64,000 bases of DNA from Saccharum officinarum (GCA_020631735.1 CM036221.1:13745381-13809380), one strand, 5' to 3'; positions 12,501-25,500 are shown, counted from the first letter of the stretch. Notes: generated by a model not told the origin, from the letters alone. Numbers and translations: made by a program.

Positions 12501-14202
12501 GTTCTCCTGCAGTGTCCCAAAATAGGAGGAAGGACACATTTAATAAGATGCTTAAAATATCACGTAAACCATATGAACACTAGGTAAAATAAGAATGATA
12601 GCATGGCAACTAGGAACACCAGGATTGTGATGTTGACATCACAAATACTAGCCTTTGAGCGTTCTAGAGAGGAACCTAGCTCTGTTTACCATGTTCATAT
12701 CTTGCATAGCAGAAGGAAAAATGAGAAGTACAATTATCAAGAGGAAAAAAAGAAAATATAGGCAAGCAGAGAAAACTGAGACAGAATAGCATAGTGCCAT
12801 GAAAATGAGCACAAGCAAAAGATCCAGATCCAATCAGACATGATGGAGAAAACATGACAGAGGGAGGCCATGAATATACATTGGCATGGAGTGGACTAAG
12901 CCCAATTCAGTAAACAGGTGGCAGTAGAACTGTTCACATGAGTGCAGGATTTTTAGAATTAACCGCAATGAGCAATACTGGCATAAGGTCTAACTAGGAA
13001 CAGAGTACACGAGGAATTGAACTTACCAAGGTGGCAAGATTGTGGCTTCTCTTGGCACTGCCCTATCGAGATCAGCAAAGGAAATCTATATCTGATAGAT
13101 GGATTGATAGTCAACACGTGAAAAATATTGCACCACAAGTGATTACGCTAGTGCCCAAGTGAGATCTGCACAAAAATTATTGTCCTTATCTCCAGGGTAC
13201 AATATAAAATTGATATGCTTTCTATTGACATGATCGAGCATCAGTTATTGTGCTTACCTCTAGGGCCTCCATCCTGAACAAAGTTCAAAGGGAATATTTC
13301 GTTTATATCATCATGTTATCTATAAGAATGCACAACGACGTATAAAACTCATCAGTTAGACATGACAAAAACAGATTGCAAAGATGATTTTTTAGTCGGA
13401 GTGGATACACAAAGCTCAATGGGGGATACTACAATGCTAGGCAAGATTAAGACAAAGGCATAATTCGCATGCAAATAAGCTGCTAATCTGCCTCAGTGGG
13501 ATAGAATAGATAGTTGCAAGGAAAAATAGCTTTGAATTTGCAACTAGAAGAGCCTGCATAATTGGCAGCTTTAGTCAAGTGGCATCTCAGGTTTAGTTCT
13601 GAAAAAAAAATATATAGCAAATTAGCAATTGTCAGCACAGAAATCTTTTCTAGCCTCTTGAACAATAAAATACACGCAGAGTCAGTATAAACCAAATATC
13701 TAAAAGGTTCATAAGACCATGACTTGCAAGGAAACATCTTGAATCAGTGAGAAATAATGTTGAGAACCCATTGGCTCGGAAGTAAAGCAAGCACTTCACC
13801 TACGGTTGGCCACAAACATTCAAAAGAGTGGAGGCTTAATATACACTATATATCAGTGTACAGGGGATAGCCAACAAATAACACCTCCAGAGCACCCACT
13901 AGACTGCCATTACAAAACTTAAGGATGCTAAATATAAAATTATGCAAGTGACGTTAAATTTACTATACAAAGCTAGAAAGGCAATTAAGATTTTCAGTAG
14001 ACCAACTAACAAGAGAAAATTATATCATGATTTATGACAAGCAAGTTAGGATTATCAGCACATGACAAAAGGTGATAATATTGGGGTGCAAGAGTATAAG
14101 CAAGCTCTAAACATGTAATAGACAAACTAACTAAGCTAATGCAAAGAAAGCGCAGCGGTTGCACCTTTTACTTCTTCATTAGCCAAAGTTCTCTTTCTTG
14201 TT

Positions 14203-14345
14203 TCTTCCTTTTTTTTTGAACCGCGAGTACAGAAGGGGAGAATCCACTGTAAATTTTATTCAAGTAAAACAAAAACAACTGTATAGAGAGGTCAAAGAGC
14301 TGCACAAAAGGAAGGCCAAAGAAAGGAGGCCCGAGCAAGGCCAGA
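14203..14345 (-). mobile_element. possible retroposon 3' end (poly-T on plus strand)
   Basis: A T run at about 14210 followed by TTGAACCGCGAGTACAGAAG and an interior layout (pattern, not alignment) like the 3' end of the poly(A) retroposon at 17846-18727. No TSD was identified, so this stays tentative. Confidence 0.25.
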
Positions 14346-15304
14346 AAAAGACCTAGAATCCTACTCTCTTGCAGATTAGCATACTGATAGGTTGCAGAAA
14401 AATCATCAGATCAAGATGGATTGTGAGTACATACTAGCTTGGTGTCCCTACTATTGTCAGAAGCTTTAGAAATAATTCCTCAAATAATCATGTATAGAAA
14501 TAACATACACTTATAAAAGAGCTGGATAAAAAATGGAACACAAAAAAACTATTTCTCCCAAAATCTAGAACAAAATGCAAAATCTTATGTTGAGCTCTGT
14601 GGCGCATCTCGATAGCACTATAATCATATCTATAGACACATCAAATAGTTAAATTAATTAAGCCTCGAAAGCGGAGGGGGCGAGCAAGAGGGGGTGGCAG
14701 ACAGGCGGAGGACAAACATCATTTGTGTGTCCACTACACAAATCTTTACGATGAATTTATTGTCAACTCAAAAAGATCACATTATTAGAGCAGTGTTGCT
14801 TCGATTCATACTTGTTTGAAGCCTTATAATATGCTGAAGCTGAACAAACCAACTGGCTCTGAATCTGAACTAATGAGGGAGGATTTTACTGACCTCTGAG
14901 TCTTGGAGGTGCACACCACAGTTAATATCTGGCAGCTAGGAAGGGCAGTTTGCAACTCGAGCTTCTTTTTCATGATCATCTGCTTCATCCCTAACTGTTG
15001 CTGCAAACAACTCACAGCCCAAAAAATCAATCAATCAAAAAAAGAGCACTGGATCAGTTATCAGTAGCACTAATTGATTCCATTAACTTGCTAGCACAAC
15101 TTGATTTACGGCATGTAAAGGGAGGGCAGGACTAGCACTAGAACTAGAGGTAGTACTGCTGGATGCTACATCGATCTACTCACGGCAGGGGAAAAATCAA
15201 AACAAACAAGGAGTGAAAGGAAAAAATTAGGAAGGAAAAAATCAAGAAGGGAAAAAGTGCACATGCACAGACGTAATATGCATATGTAATAAAACATAAA
15301 TATT

Positions 15305-15592
15305 GATTCATAGTATGGTCTTGATAGCTAACAGCAGTGATTTTGCTAATGCAGTCACCATGATTCATGAAAACAGAATTATTACTGAATAATCCATGCA
15401 AAAAATGAGCTTCACTACCTCTACAACAACCACAACTGTAAAACATAACTAATGATTCACAGTATGGTCTTGAAGGCTACCAGCAGTGATTTCGCTAATA
15501 TAGTCACCATGATTCATGAAAACAGATTCATTGCTGAATCATCCACGTGAAATGAGTTTCAGTACCTCTACAACGGCCGCAATTGTAACTTT
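15305..15592. repeat. 148-bp tandem duplication
   Basis: Unit 1 starts GATTCATAGTATGGTCTTGA at 15305 and unit 2 starts GATTCACAGTATGGTCTTGA at 15453. The two stay alignable over the CAGCAGTGATTT..GCTAAT, GTCACCATGATTCATGAAAA and TACCTCTACAAC segments with scattered substitutions, so the duplication is not recent. Confidence 0.85.
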
Positions 15593-16881
15593 AATATCCA
15601 TTCTTAACATGATCCTGGTTTGCCTAATATACTATACTACTGGTCTGACCAACAGCGAATAACAACTATGGATCAGAATGAAGCAACAAAGTCTCTCAGT
15701 TGGTTAATAAATTATTGGAGTGCTTGATTTGCAGAATGGGATGATCTATCATCTTCTAACTCCTAACTTTTTTTTGTTTTGGTTTGGTAACAAGTAATTT
15801 GGGGTAGAAGATAGGAGCCAATATGTGGTTTTGAAAAATATTTTTTATGGTTAAGAATAGTTTGGACGCAATATGCGAATCTAACAAAAGAAGCAAATTT
15901 TGTGGCATAGATACAGCAATCCGTGCATTATTAGTTGCAGAGGTCCAAGACAAAATAGTACCTAACTAAAAGTTCAATATACACAATTTAATAAACACAT
16001 GACAAAGACAAACTGATAATGCCACTTACAGGATCTCAAAAAAATTAACCAAACCAGAATTGACATGATTTTATATTGGAATTACATATGAGCATTACAT
16101 TTTTAAGCCCAATCAAGTTCCATATATTAGCATGTATACGTTACCATAAATGAAAACCACTCCATATGACATGAATGTAGTATTTTGCAATTAATTAAGC
16201 ATATAGTGAAAGAAAAGACCTTCTAGTTGAGCAGTCCCATTGCTAGCTAAGGATCCTTTAAAGGGCCTCTGATCTACAGACACAGGGAAATTAGTAGTGG
16301 TGAAAAAAATTACAAATACAAAATCAATGATGGAACATTAATATAGAAAAATCATAATTGGAAAACAAATTAAATATTATAGTCAAAGGGCATGCTATTA
16401 ACATGCACTAGAAACCAAGAAACAACGATTACTTGCGTGTGTGGAAACCTCGTACACTGAATAAACAAAACTTTTGGCACCTGAATTAAACCAGTACCTG
16501 CACAAATCATCACCACCAAAATCAAAAGCGAAAAAACTTGATGCTTTCTGGTTTAAATGAAACATGTGTGGACTAATTAACCTAGAGATGCTACAAATCA
16601 GCTATGCATGTTCACAATTGTATGTCAATTGCCCCGTGACCTCCTCCTTGGATGTAAAAGTCACACAATATTCCTGTGATATTAAATTATGCCTGAGGCA
16701 CGACATCCCTTTGAGGAGGAAATTACATGAGTGCAGATTGATTTTATGAAGTATAAAAGGATTTCAAAGCATTATTTATGCATACTGCTTACCGAAACTA
16801 GAAAAATAAGAAAACAGAAGTAAACATCGTAATAGATGAATCAATCTTTTAAGCACAGAAACACTACCCATGACATGGAAT

Positions 16882-17448
16882 CTAATAGTGAAACCAATGG
16901 GAACCGGCGGGGGAGGTTGACGACTTGAGGAGCAGCAACGGTGATGCGGGTTGAGAGGGGTCAACGGCGATGGGGGTAGTTGAGGATGGCGGCCGACGCG
17001 GGGGACATTGAGGAGCAGCACCGACCGAGCTTGGACCGGCCGAACTTGGAACGAGGAGCGACGCCGGACACGGGAGATACGAGGTGCGCAGGCGAGGAGA
17101 AAATCGTCGCTGCCCCACGCACACCAGGCGAGGCCGCCGAGCCGCCCGTACCCCGGCGAGGAGAACGGTCTCTAACTTCTGCAGACTACCGCCGAGGTCG
17201 ACGACCCGCATCGCCACCGACAAGGCCGCCGCCGGGGCTGCAGAGGCAGCGGTCGAAGGCTGCGGAGGCGTTGGAGGTCGGGGGAGAGGGGCGAGCTGGG
17301 CTTGTGGCGGAGGTGGCGGCGAGCCGTGCTCGTGCCGGGGAGGGGGCGGAGAGCTGGGTGAAACCGGCGGAGAGGGCGGCGAGCTGGGCAAACCGGCGTC
17401 TCGTCCCTCCCCACGATCTCGAATCGATATTATAGAACGGAAAAACAA
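16882..17448 (-). other. GC-rich open frame, 188 codons, unrecognised
   Basis: Low-complexity Pro/Ser/Ala-rich frame just inside the right end of the large TIR element, with long frames on the opposite strand too (16980-17435, 17084-17455), as expected from GC-rich DNA. It could be the first exon or leader of a transcript running leftward into the element. No domain was seen, so no gene is claimed. Confidence 0.2.
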
Positions 17449-17603
17449 AAAATGATACGGTAAAGAGGTGGGAGCGAGGGGAACCGGCGCTGCCCGTGGT
17501 TGGCTCGGGTCTGAGGTGAGAGCGGGGGAACCGGCGATTTTAGACCCGGGTACTGATTATTATTCAGTACCCAGGGTATAGTATAGAATATATATATATA
17601 TAT

Positions 17604-17829
17604 AATTAATGTGAATTGCGTTGCACTGGTGCGGTTTTCTCGCCCGGTGTTCTGCGGCAGTGCTATCTATCTCCTATCTCAGCCTCGCTCCACTGTACCA
17701 ACAGTTACTCTGTACTTTGCTGTACGTGTCCTAGTTCGCTCCATCTGATGATATTTCCTCATTTTCTTCCTTTTTCCTGCTTGACTTGGTTGATGTCTTT
17801 TCAGGATTCGTTGAGCGTGGTTCTTTGTT
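17604..17829. other. unassigned interval between two mobile elements
   Basis: Short stretch between the TA tract and the retroposon. One frame at 17616-17855 has no recognisable protein. Confidence 0.4.
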
Positions 17830-18743
17830 TACGGGCAAATCATCTTTTTTTTTGAGAAAACCGGGATTGTATTTCACAGGAATAAGTCAAGGTTTACATA
17901 GCAACTTACAAGAGCACCCTGAATAAAAGAAATTACATTGTAATCCATACAAGGGTCTTGCAGATTCCCGGTCTTGTTCGTCGCCGGCGATTGGAGTAGC
18001 CCCTCGATGAGCATCCACTGCACACCAAGGTTGCAGCTCGAAGCCAATGCCCTTCCCGATAAAGAAATTTTTTTGATCGGCACAACGAGTAGCATGCTAG
18101 AAGACACATGCCGTAGAACCGTTGAACGCCCAAGCCAAAGAAGATGACCACAGGCCATCCCGTCGCCGAGGAACATGGGAGTCGCCGTAAGCATTAGGCA
18201 TCTCCAGATCAACGGACGACGAAGCAACCAAAAGGGGAAAGAAATCTCCCACCCAGTTGCAAGTAAACCACCACCCGGAATCCTCAGAATAGTGGTAGAC
18301 ATACCTCCCTGGAGCCTCTCCGGCATCAACGGTAGCCGTGACGAAGAAGCCGAGGGAGGAACAAAAGACCTCACCGACGAGATCAAAAGCTTCGAAAGAA
18401 ACTCTGGATCTGGCGAGGTAGCAGCCATCCAGCCCTTCGCCGCTGCCAGAAAACAGATCGGCGAGGTGGAGAAGGGGCCGGCGAAGATTATTTCCTACCG
18501 GCGGCATCGCCTCCACCAAACAAACGCCACCCGGACCTTGAACTACTAGATTAGATAGTAAACTGTACACCAGCCATCGCAATCCTCGTTCCCCATCCTC
18601 TCCGGTGCCAAAACGGCGGCCGGAGTGGAGGGGGAACGGAGGAAATCGACGCCGGAACCTGGTCGCCTCCCGGTCGCCCTCTTTCAACTGTAGCACCTAG
18701 AAGGGTCGAGAGGAGGAAGAAAAGTCTACGGGCAAATCATCTA
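17830..18743 (-). mobile_element. non-LTR retroposon with poly(A) tail and 16-bp TSD
   Basis: The 16-base word TACGGGCAAATCATCT occurs at 17830-17845 and again at 18728-18743. Between them lies an 882-bp insert whose low-coordinate end begins with a T run, i.e. a poly(A) tail of an element inserted in minus orientation. This is the signature of target-primed reverse transcription (LINE, SINE or LINE-mobilised transcript). In element sense there is an open frame of 199 codons (18696 to 18097) near the 5' end. No reverse transcriptase is present, so the element needs another element's machinery. Confidence 0.8.
18097..18696 (-). CDS. 199-codon frame inside the retroposon, function unknown
   Basis: Starts MLQLKEGDREATRFRRRFPP close to the element 5' end and covers about two thirds of it; a second, overlapping 184-codon frame runs 18428-17874. 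The composition (Arg- and Gly-rich start, later aromatic residues) is not strongly low-complexity, but I recognise no domain. It may be a fragment of a LINE ORF1, part of a retroposed cellular transcript, or a chance frame. Confidence 0.3.
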   Translation of the reverse strand: MLQLKEGDREATRFRRRFPPFPLHSGRRFGTGEDGERGLRWLVYSLLSNLVVQGPGGVCLVEAMPPVGNNLRRPLLHLADLFSGSGEGLDGCYLARSRVSFEAFDLVGEVFCSSLGFFVTATVDAGEAPGRYVYHYSEDSGWWFTCNWVGDFFPLLVASSSVDLEMPNAYGDSHVPRRRDGLWSSSLAWAFNGSTACVF

Positions 18744-19840
18744 GGACGGATAGACATATAAACCAAAGGCTCTGGCCCATGTTGTCAAAAAAAAAAGGAG
18801 CTCTGGCCCAGCATTATAGAAAGTCAAGATTTGAAGATAGGCTGAAGTTTCCTGAAGCTTCTTGAAGCAAGAGGAGTAAAGCTCAAATTCTCCAATGACC
18901 CTCTAGAAATGCAAAGCTTTACACCACTACTTGAATACAACCACTCTTCACAAATGCTCATAGGGGGTAGGGTTTGTATCCGTGCGTCAATAGAGGTGAG
19001 TGTGCATACGTCGTGAGTGTCCGAGTCGTAGAAAAATAAAAATCACACGGCTGACAACTGATATATTGTAAAATAGAATAGGAAGGTAATAATTGTATTG
19101 ATCAGACATTCGTAAGAGATTTCCTGGGCAATGTTGGTGACGACGATGATCTTATTTTGATCTTCCTTGGGCAGGTGATGATAGAGATTCCTGGATATCT
19201 TGCCTTCATCAGTTCATCGTTCAGGTGTGGGCCAAAAACGGGTATGTCATCAGACAAAGACCCGTCGATCGACCATTAACTTGTGCTGTTTTCTTTCTGA
19301 AAATTACACATCTATGATCTTTCTTTTCTATCTAAAAAAAGGATAATGAAATTAAAATTGAATTTTCAACGAGGTCACGAGGAAATGTGTCGTGTGTATC
19401 CCAAAGGCATGTGAAATACACGTGAAGATGCCATTTTTCGGTGATGTCGTGCCAGAGAAGAGAGGAGGACCATCGCACGGATTGACATATAGGAAGGGCA
19501 GGGAGCCATCAGAAAATATTGCGCGCACACCACACTGTGAGCTGTATCTTTGCTTTCCCACTGTGGTTGTCGGCCCACTCTTTCCTTTTCCATGGCCTGT
19601 TTTTAGTATGCCAGAAAAAGATTTTTCAGAAAACCCTACATTGCATTTCCCATACATATTTAGATGCCCTTTATGATTTTTTTGTTTTGTTTATGTGGCA
19701 AATTAGAAATAATTAGGAGAGAGAATGGATCTGTAGCTACATCTTTAGCAAAAAAAGTGAACAGTTTGATGTTAATTTTAATAGTTTTTATAGACACAAT
19801 ATGTGAAATAATTAATTAATTATATGTGGTGATAGCGTTG
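18744..19840. other. unassigned intergenic DNA
   Basis: A short local repeat of CTCTGGCCCA lies at 18769-18810 around an A run. The frames at 19352-19676 overlap on both strands and match nothing I know. Confidence 0.4.
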
Positions 19841-20073
19841 GATACAGTCAGTGGCGGAGCTCGGCTAGAAATTTAGGTGGGGCATAATTTATTAATAACA
19901 TCGTACGGCCACACATGAATGTCAAATATAATCTATCAATTCAACAAATACCGACTAAACTAGTGTAAAAAAAATATCCAACTATCCAAGAGCTAAAAGA
20001 CCTCTAAATTTGAAGAACAAATTAGTTAGTGTATAATACAGAGTATATGATATATATGATTATCTAAAATTAG

Positions 20074-20511
20074 ACTACCCGCACTCATAGACCTCTATAT
20101 TCATCCTCTATACGTCCTAGTCAGCAAGATTCTCTCCTCTATACTCAATTCTTCCGCACCCATCCATCCTCTATATCATACTCTATCCACTCTATCCACT
20201 ATGAGACACACTTATTACTTTATCTAAATATATCCATGTATGATCTAGTTTTGAAGGATTTATTGAGACGAATTTAATGATGCAATCGAAATTTAATTTG
20301 GATTTTTGGTTTGTGAGTTATAGCATTTTTTCCTTTGTTTAGCTAGTGGGGCCCGCCACTATAGAGTATAGAGTAAGCACTGTACCACTCTAAATATAGA
20401 GTAAGAGAAAGAATAGAGTATCGTTTTAGAGTACCCAGTGCAGCAGTTTTTACTCTATATTCATATTCTAAAGCTTTAGAGTATCGTTTTAGAGTACCCA
20501 CTGCAGGTAGT
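20074..20511. mobile_element. possible MITE nested in the hAT element
   Basis: ACTACCCGCACTCATAGA at the left and, read in reverse complement, CACTACCTGCAGTGGGTACT at the right look like degenerate inverted ends around repeated TCTATA/TATAGAG text. Boundaries and family are uncertain. Confidence 0.3.
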
Positions 20512-20948
20512 GTTAGCACGCAACAACGAGGAGACATACCACCCTGTCCTCCATAACCTGTTGGCCCTGCACTGCAGGACTGAACTGCTTAGGCAGATAG
20601 GTAGCAGCGGGCACCAGGCGGCAGCTCTGCAGGCTAGCTTGGCAAGGGGCGCCGGTGGGCCGCACAGGCAGCAAGGTCGTCGGCGAGCGGCGGCACCATG
20701 GTAGGCGGCAGCAAGGGGCGGGTTGCAGCTAGGCGGCGGTGCGCTAAGGGTGGTGCGACGACTGGGGATCAAGAGTTAAGGCAGTGGCCGGTGATTTTCT
20801 AGGCTGATGGGCTCTCTCCTTGTATTGGGCCTTTGGCCTTCGCTCGTTCCATCATGCGCCCTTGGGTCCTCTGTCCCTCTCCAAAAGAACGCATTACTGT
20901 TCAGTCTTTCAGTGTCCAGCCGCGCCGCCGCTCGACTGCCGCGCCTAG

Positions 20949-21181
20949 GCTGTTTAGTTGCAATTTTTTTGGCGAAACACTACTGTAGCAGTTTCGTTGT
21001 TATTTGGTAAATATTGTCCAATCATAGTCTAATTAGGCTTAAAAGATTTGTCTCGTCCATTTCGTCTAAACTGTGTAATTAGTTTTATTTTTTATTTATA
21101 TTTAATGCTTCATGCATGCGTTCAAAGATTCGATGTGACGAGGAATCTGAAAATTTTGATAAAATTTTTAGCATCTAAACG
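20949..21181. mobile_element. PIF/Tourist-like MITE fragment
   Basis: Starts around GCTGTTTAGTTGCAATTTTT and ends near TAGCATCTAAACGG, inverted ends of the widespread grass TTTAGTT type, with the family's AATTAGGCTTAAAAGATT-like interior. No clear TSD. Confidence 0.5.
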
Positions 21182-21278
21182 GAAAGAAGAAGAGAGGGGT
21201 ACTAGGGGCTCCTTGCCGCCGGTAAGTGGGGCAGCTGCCCCACCCTCCCATCTGGGGAGCTCCGCCTCTAGATACAGT

Positions 21279-22518
21279 GACATGAGATGCATATGTATTT
21301 TTTTTAGGACAGATGATAGTATAACACTATAATAACTCAAGGGTCATGATCATGAGTCTCATGACTTAAGCATGACACACCACTACTTCTAGTTTTTTTA
21401 TGCTTGTATTTTTATACGGTTTGTAAAAAAAGAGTGTTTGTTTGCACATGATTTTTGGACAAAGACGGCCGGCCTATCGTTTTTTGTTCACGTGCGAAAG
21501 CTAAAAGGGAATAATATTTTAGCGAGAATGATTGGTGGTTACATTTGGAATCCATGGTTTTTTGTTCTTATCGTCAAATAATACCGTTTGGCTGTGGATT
21601 GGAGTCACGGTCATTGTGTGAGAGCAACAAATAATGGAGAGTTCGTTGTCATTTTTTTTGTCAACCTTTCACTTTCACCCTTGCTCCTGTGGTTGGATGG
21701 CAGAGCAGAGGTGCAGCAGGGTTATATTCATAGTACGGCTAGGCAGAGAGCCAACCGTTGCTCTAATGCTCTGCCGTATATATGCAGCCCAATTGGCACG
21801 TGTCGATCGCTTGTGTCATGAGTCATGCATGACAAACCTAAATATTCCTGATAATACTGATACTTGGAGCATCCTTTAATATGTATTAGTACAACTGAAT
21901 TTATTAGGTTTTTGGATCCAGTTTCTTTTCAAAAAATTGGACGAACACTTGCCTTTTTTTTTTCTTTCTTCATCTAATAAAAATCGCGGCAAAGCTTTTG
22001 CCGTCATTTTTTTTAAAAAAAAACAACTGAATTTATTACGGTTTTTAAAAATTGGTGCCTATATATCCTAATATTCATTGCTAGCCTTGCTGGAGGCGGC
22101 AGTGGTGTGCACGGAGACACCGTGAGAACCTATCGTTGATTCGTGACACATGTTCATACTTGACTTAAGAAGTAGCTTAAATTCAGCTCTATCTCAGGCG
22201 TCGAACGCTTGCGCATTGGTACGTTTCATGAATCTGTGGTAGGTCCTCACAGCACCCCGCGGGGTACGTCTCTATCGAGTTCTTTTCCCTAGTGGTGACA
22301 GTGAAAACAACAAGAAAATATATGAGGACAGGGAACAACTAGAAATACACTTAACTTGATGAGGATATGCATGTGGAAAATGATCAGCAGACCACTTATG
22401 AGTCCAACAAGCACTCTAGCTAGAGAGCTCCTAGTAGACTAATAATGAACTAATCTATGGTTTTATTTAGGTGCACACACACAATCTCGGCTCTGGCTGG
22501 CAACTGAGAGCTAGCTTG
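21279..22518. other. 3' flank of the JOX-type gene, unassigned
   Basis: Intergenic DNA downstream of the minus-strand gene. It contains T-rich runs (21955-22020) but no recognised element or coding sequence. The untranslated 3' end of the JOX-type gene must lie just below 22519. Confidence 0.4.
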
Positions 22519-25500
22519 CTAGCTAGTAGCGTCGTCTGCCTTCGGGTGCGACGTTGACGTCGACGGCGGTGGAGGTGGCCGTGTGGCCGTGGAGGCCTTG
22601 AGGGAGTCGACCTGGCTCTTGCCGCGGGGCCCCTTGCGGCGGATGTACATGCGGTACTCGTCGAAGGTCATGGGTTTGTAGAGCGCGGGGCGGTCCGGGG
22701 AGACGAGCTCCGGCATGGGCGCCAGCGGGAGGTCGCTCTTGGGGTTGTAGAAGAGCGCCACCGACAGCCGCTCGTCGGCGGCGTTCACCATCACCCGGTG
22801 CTCCACGCTGCGGTACGTCGCGTTCGTCAGCACCTTCATGCATACATCCATATAGTATTAGTTAGTGAAAATACATACGTATATATATTTATTACCATAC
22901 AGAAAATCCGTGGCTGCCGAAGAACCTTAGCGAGCCAAACTTTGATTAGGCAAGCGATGGATATGATGGACCGCATGCATGGCATCGTCTATCCAAACAA
23001 TTAAACAGGCACACGTGGACTGGTCGGGACGACGGCAACAGATGGACGATGATCTGCTAGTGCCGGAACTAGGTCCCGGGGATACGGTTGTGCCCAACCA
23101 GATCAAAACCTGTCGGCATCACATCACATGGCCATAGGTATAGGTATGTTTAAATTCAGAGGTTAAAGTTGGGGGTGTCATATTGGGATGTCATACGAGA
23201 GTGTTTGGATAATAATAATAAAATAAATTACAGAAGTCATCAGTACTCCGCGAGACGAATTTATTAAGCTTAACTAACCCGTCATTAGTACATGGCTACT
23301 GTAGCAACACATTATCAAATCATGGACTAATTGGGTTTAAAAGATTCGTCTCACAAATTAGTCGTAATCTATTTAATTAGTTATTTTTTAAATCTATATT
23401 TAATACTCCTTACATGTATCAAACATTCGATGGGATAGAAATAAAGTCTAGCGGGAGTTCATTTCATCCGGAGGGCCGGCTACCCGTGTGTCTGTCTGTG
23501 TGCAATGCAAACAAAGCACAGGAGCTCACAGTGGAGTCGACAAGTGTGATGGGCCGGTGGATGTAGGACCAGTGGATGTAGGACCAGCAGCAGCAGATGA
23601 GCAATGGAGGGACCATGCCCCAATTAAGGGCCTGTTTGGTTTTTAATATGTTAAAGTTTAACTCTCATCACATCAATATCCCCTCAAATGTATGGAGTAC
23701 TAAATGTAGACTAATTGCATGTATGTCGACACAGATTATGAGTAATTTACGAGACGAATCTATTAAGCCTAATTAGTCCAAGATTGAAAACTTTTTGTCA
23801 AATAAGACGAAAGTGCTACAGTGTTTGTTAAACTTTTAACTCCTCGAACCAAACACCCCCTAAGTCTCTGTCATGAACTAACCCGGCAGGGTCATAAAGG
23901 GCGCGAATCAGATTTGGTACGGGCCAGCCAGACGGCCCAGCTGACGCGGATCCATGCATGCCACTGTGCTCCGTGGAATTGAAAACACGTGCCTGTTTGT
24001 TTCCATTCCCAATTCCCGGTGGCCGCGCGCGCGCGGGCTGCCGGCCGGCGGGCCGGGGACGCCCCAGCAGCACACGGCTGTGCACGGCGTCAGGACAGCT
24101 AGGACCTGGACCAGCCACCGGCCATCGGCAGTGTGGCAGTGCATGGCTATACGCAGCACGTGGTCGCATCGCATCGCATGCATGGTCCGCTTTTTTCCGA
24201 GCGTCGCAGGTAGCAGAACCGAGTTTCTTTTTTATTACAGAAATATATTTAAAAAAAGAAGCAAAATATATAAAGGCTAAAAAAACGCACGTTTCAGTCC
24301 GCATGGGGGCAAAGGCGTAGGGCAAACCGACCGAAATTTGGCTTGCCCGGTCTACTGTCGTCTCCTCTGGTCCAGCGAGCCAGCCAGCAAAGCCCACGGC
24401 CCACGGGCACCTGTCATGGCCTGGCCACAGCCAGGCAGAGGCAGACGAGTCGTCGTCTCCTCTGCTCACCTCGCTACGGTGGTGACAATGAGATGCGATT
24501 GGAGATCCCATTGATGCCGGCCGGCCCTGGTAGCCGGCCGCTGACGTGGGGGGATGCCCGTTTTGGAAAGTCGTCTGGGCGAGGCTGAACCGGTGATGTT
24601 GGGGAAGGCCAAGTGCGAGGGCCCCACCACTGGTAGGTACAGTAGTATACACTGTCATCAATCACCCGGTCCGAAACCCTCGCTCGCAAGATGGGAATCT
24701 TCGCCCCTACTGCCGCGCGCGCTACTACTCCTCCTCCTATATGTACAGTAGTAGTAGTAGCCCTCATCTAATCAATTAGATGAAAAATATAAGAGTCGTT
24801 TTCTCGCTTCAATAATAACGAAAAGCAGCATGGGGAGGGAGCAACAACTGCTCTAGTCTACTACAGTAGTAGCAAGCACAAATTAATGCAGAATGATGTG
24901 AATGCTTGTGCCCTCCAAAAAGGTGATATATATACCTGGCCGTGCGTATTGAGCTGATGCGTGACCATCAGATCAGATCAAGATCAAGATCAGATGGAGC
25001 CCCAGGTCCCCACCCCACCCCGTGCAGATGGTGTGTGTGGGTGTGTCACGTTTGAATGCATGGTCAGTGTGCACACGATGCACATATGTAAATTATATTA
25101 GCTTAGCTAATAAATTTAAAAGAGTTTACACTATGTTAAAATTGTATTATTTCTCAGACGGAGAGAATGCAATCTCATTCTACTCCAACTAGTAATAATT
25201 TACACAAAGTTGGTGCCCTTTCTCTTTTTGAAAACGTGCTCTGCTCTACATAAGTCACTACCGGAAACGTCTAATTTGCCTAGTGTAAAAAAGTTTGCCG
25301 AGTGTAATATATCGGGCACTCGGCAAACAGATTATTTGCCGAGTGTAACACTCGGCAAAGAATGACACTAGGCAAACGTAGCCTTTGCCGAGTGTCAACA
25401 CTCGGTAAAATTGGACACTAGGCAAACCTGCATTTTGCCTAGTGTCGGACACTCGGCAAACGTTTGACACTAGGCAAACACCGACAGCAGCTGACGGCCA

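Larger units (their letters stand above)
9990..16880. other. AT-rich interior of the large TIR element, no supported gene
   Basis: Nearly 7 kb with only short scattered frames (12648-12833, 13483-13737, 14824-15030, 15756-15953 and similar). Several stretches read on the minus strand resemble exon/intron alternation downstream of the GC-rich block at 16880-17450, but no protein family was recognised and no exon chain could be built. A decayed transposase or a captured non-coding transcript unit are both possible. Confidence 0.4.
9518..17588. mobile_element. ~8 kb terminal-inverted-repeat element in (TA)n, family undetermined
   Basis: Left end: AAATAGTACCCTGGGTACTA, then AATATTAATCGGTACCCG at 9518-9555. 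The right end (17547-17588), read on the minus strand, gives CTATACTATACCCTGGGTAC, then TGAATAATAATCAGTACCCG. These are imperfect inverted repeats of about 36 bp, each adjoining TA repeats. The interior has a GC-rich block plus T-rich run on the left (9550-9990), about 6.5 kb of AT-rich DNA, and a GC-rich block at 16890-17540. No transposase was recognised. Insertion into (TA)n recalls the rice element Micron and some Mutator-like elements, but neither assignment can be made here. A coincidental inverted pair is possible but unlikely given the matching flanks. Confidence 0.55.
19849..21270. mobile_element. non-autonomous hAT element, 8-bp TSD GATACAGT
   Basis: Left end CAGTGGCGGAGCTCGG and right end GAGCTCCGCCTCTA are inverted repeats; the last base of the right end is A where G is expected. 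The flanking octamers GATACAGT (19841-19848 and 21271-21278) are identical, as hAT transposition leaves. No transposase. Other MITE-like pieces lie inside. The same terminal family occurs at 38887-39872. Confidence 0.85.

Noticed and set aside
23828..24661. 277-codon minus frame
   Set aside because: Lies in intron 2 of the JOX-type gene, overlaps the MITE at 23628-23860 and shows no domain; plus-strand frames compete.
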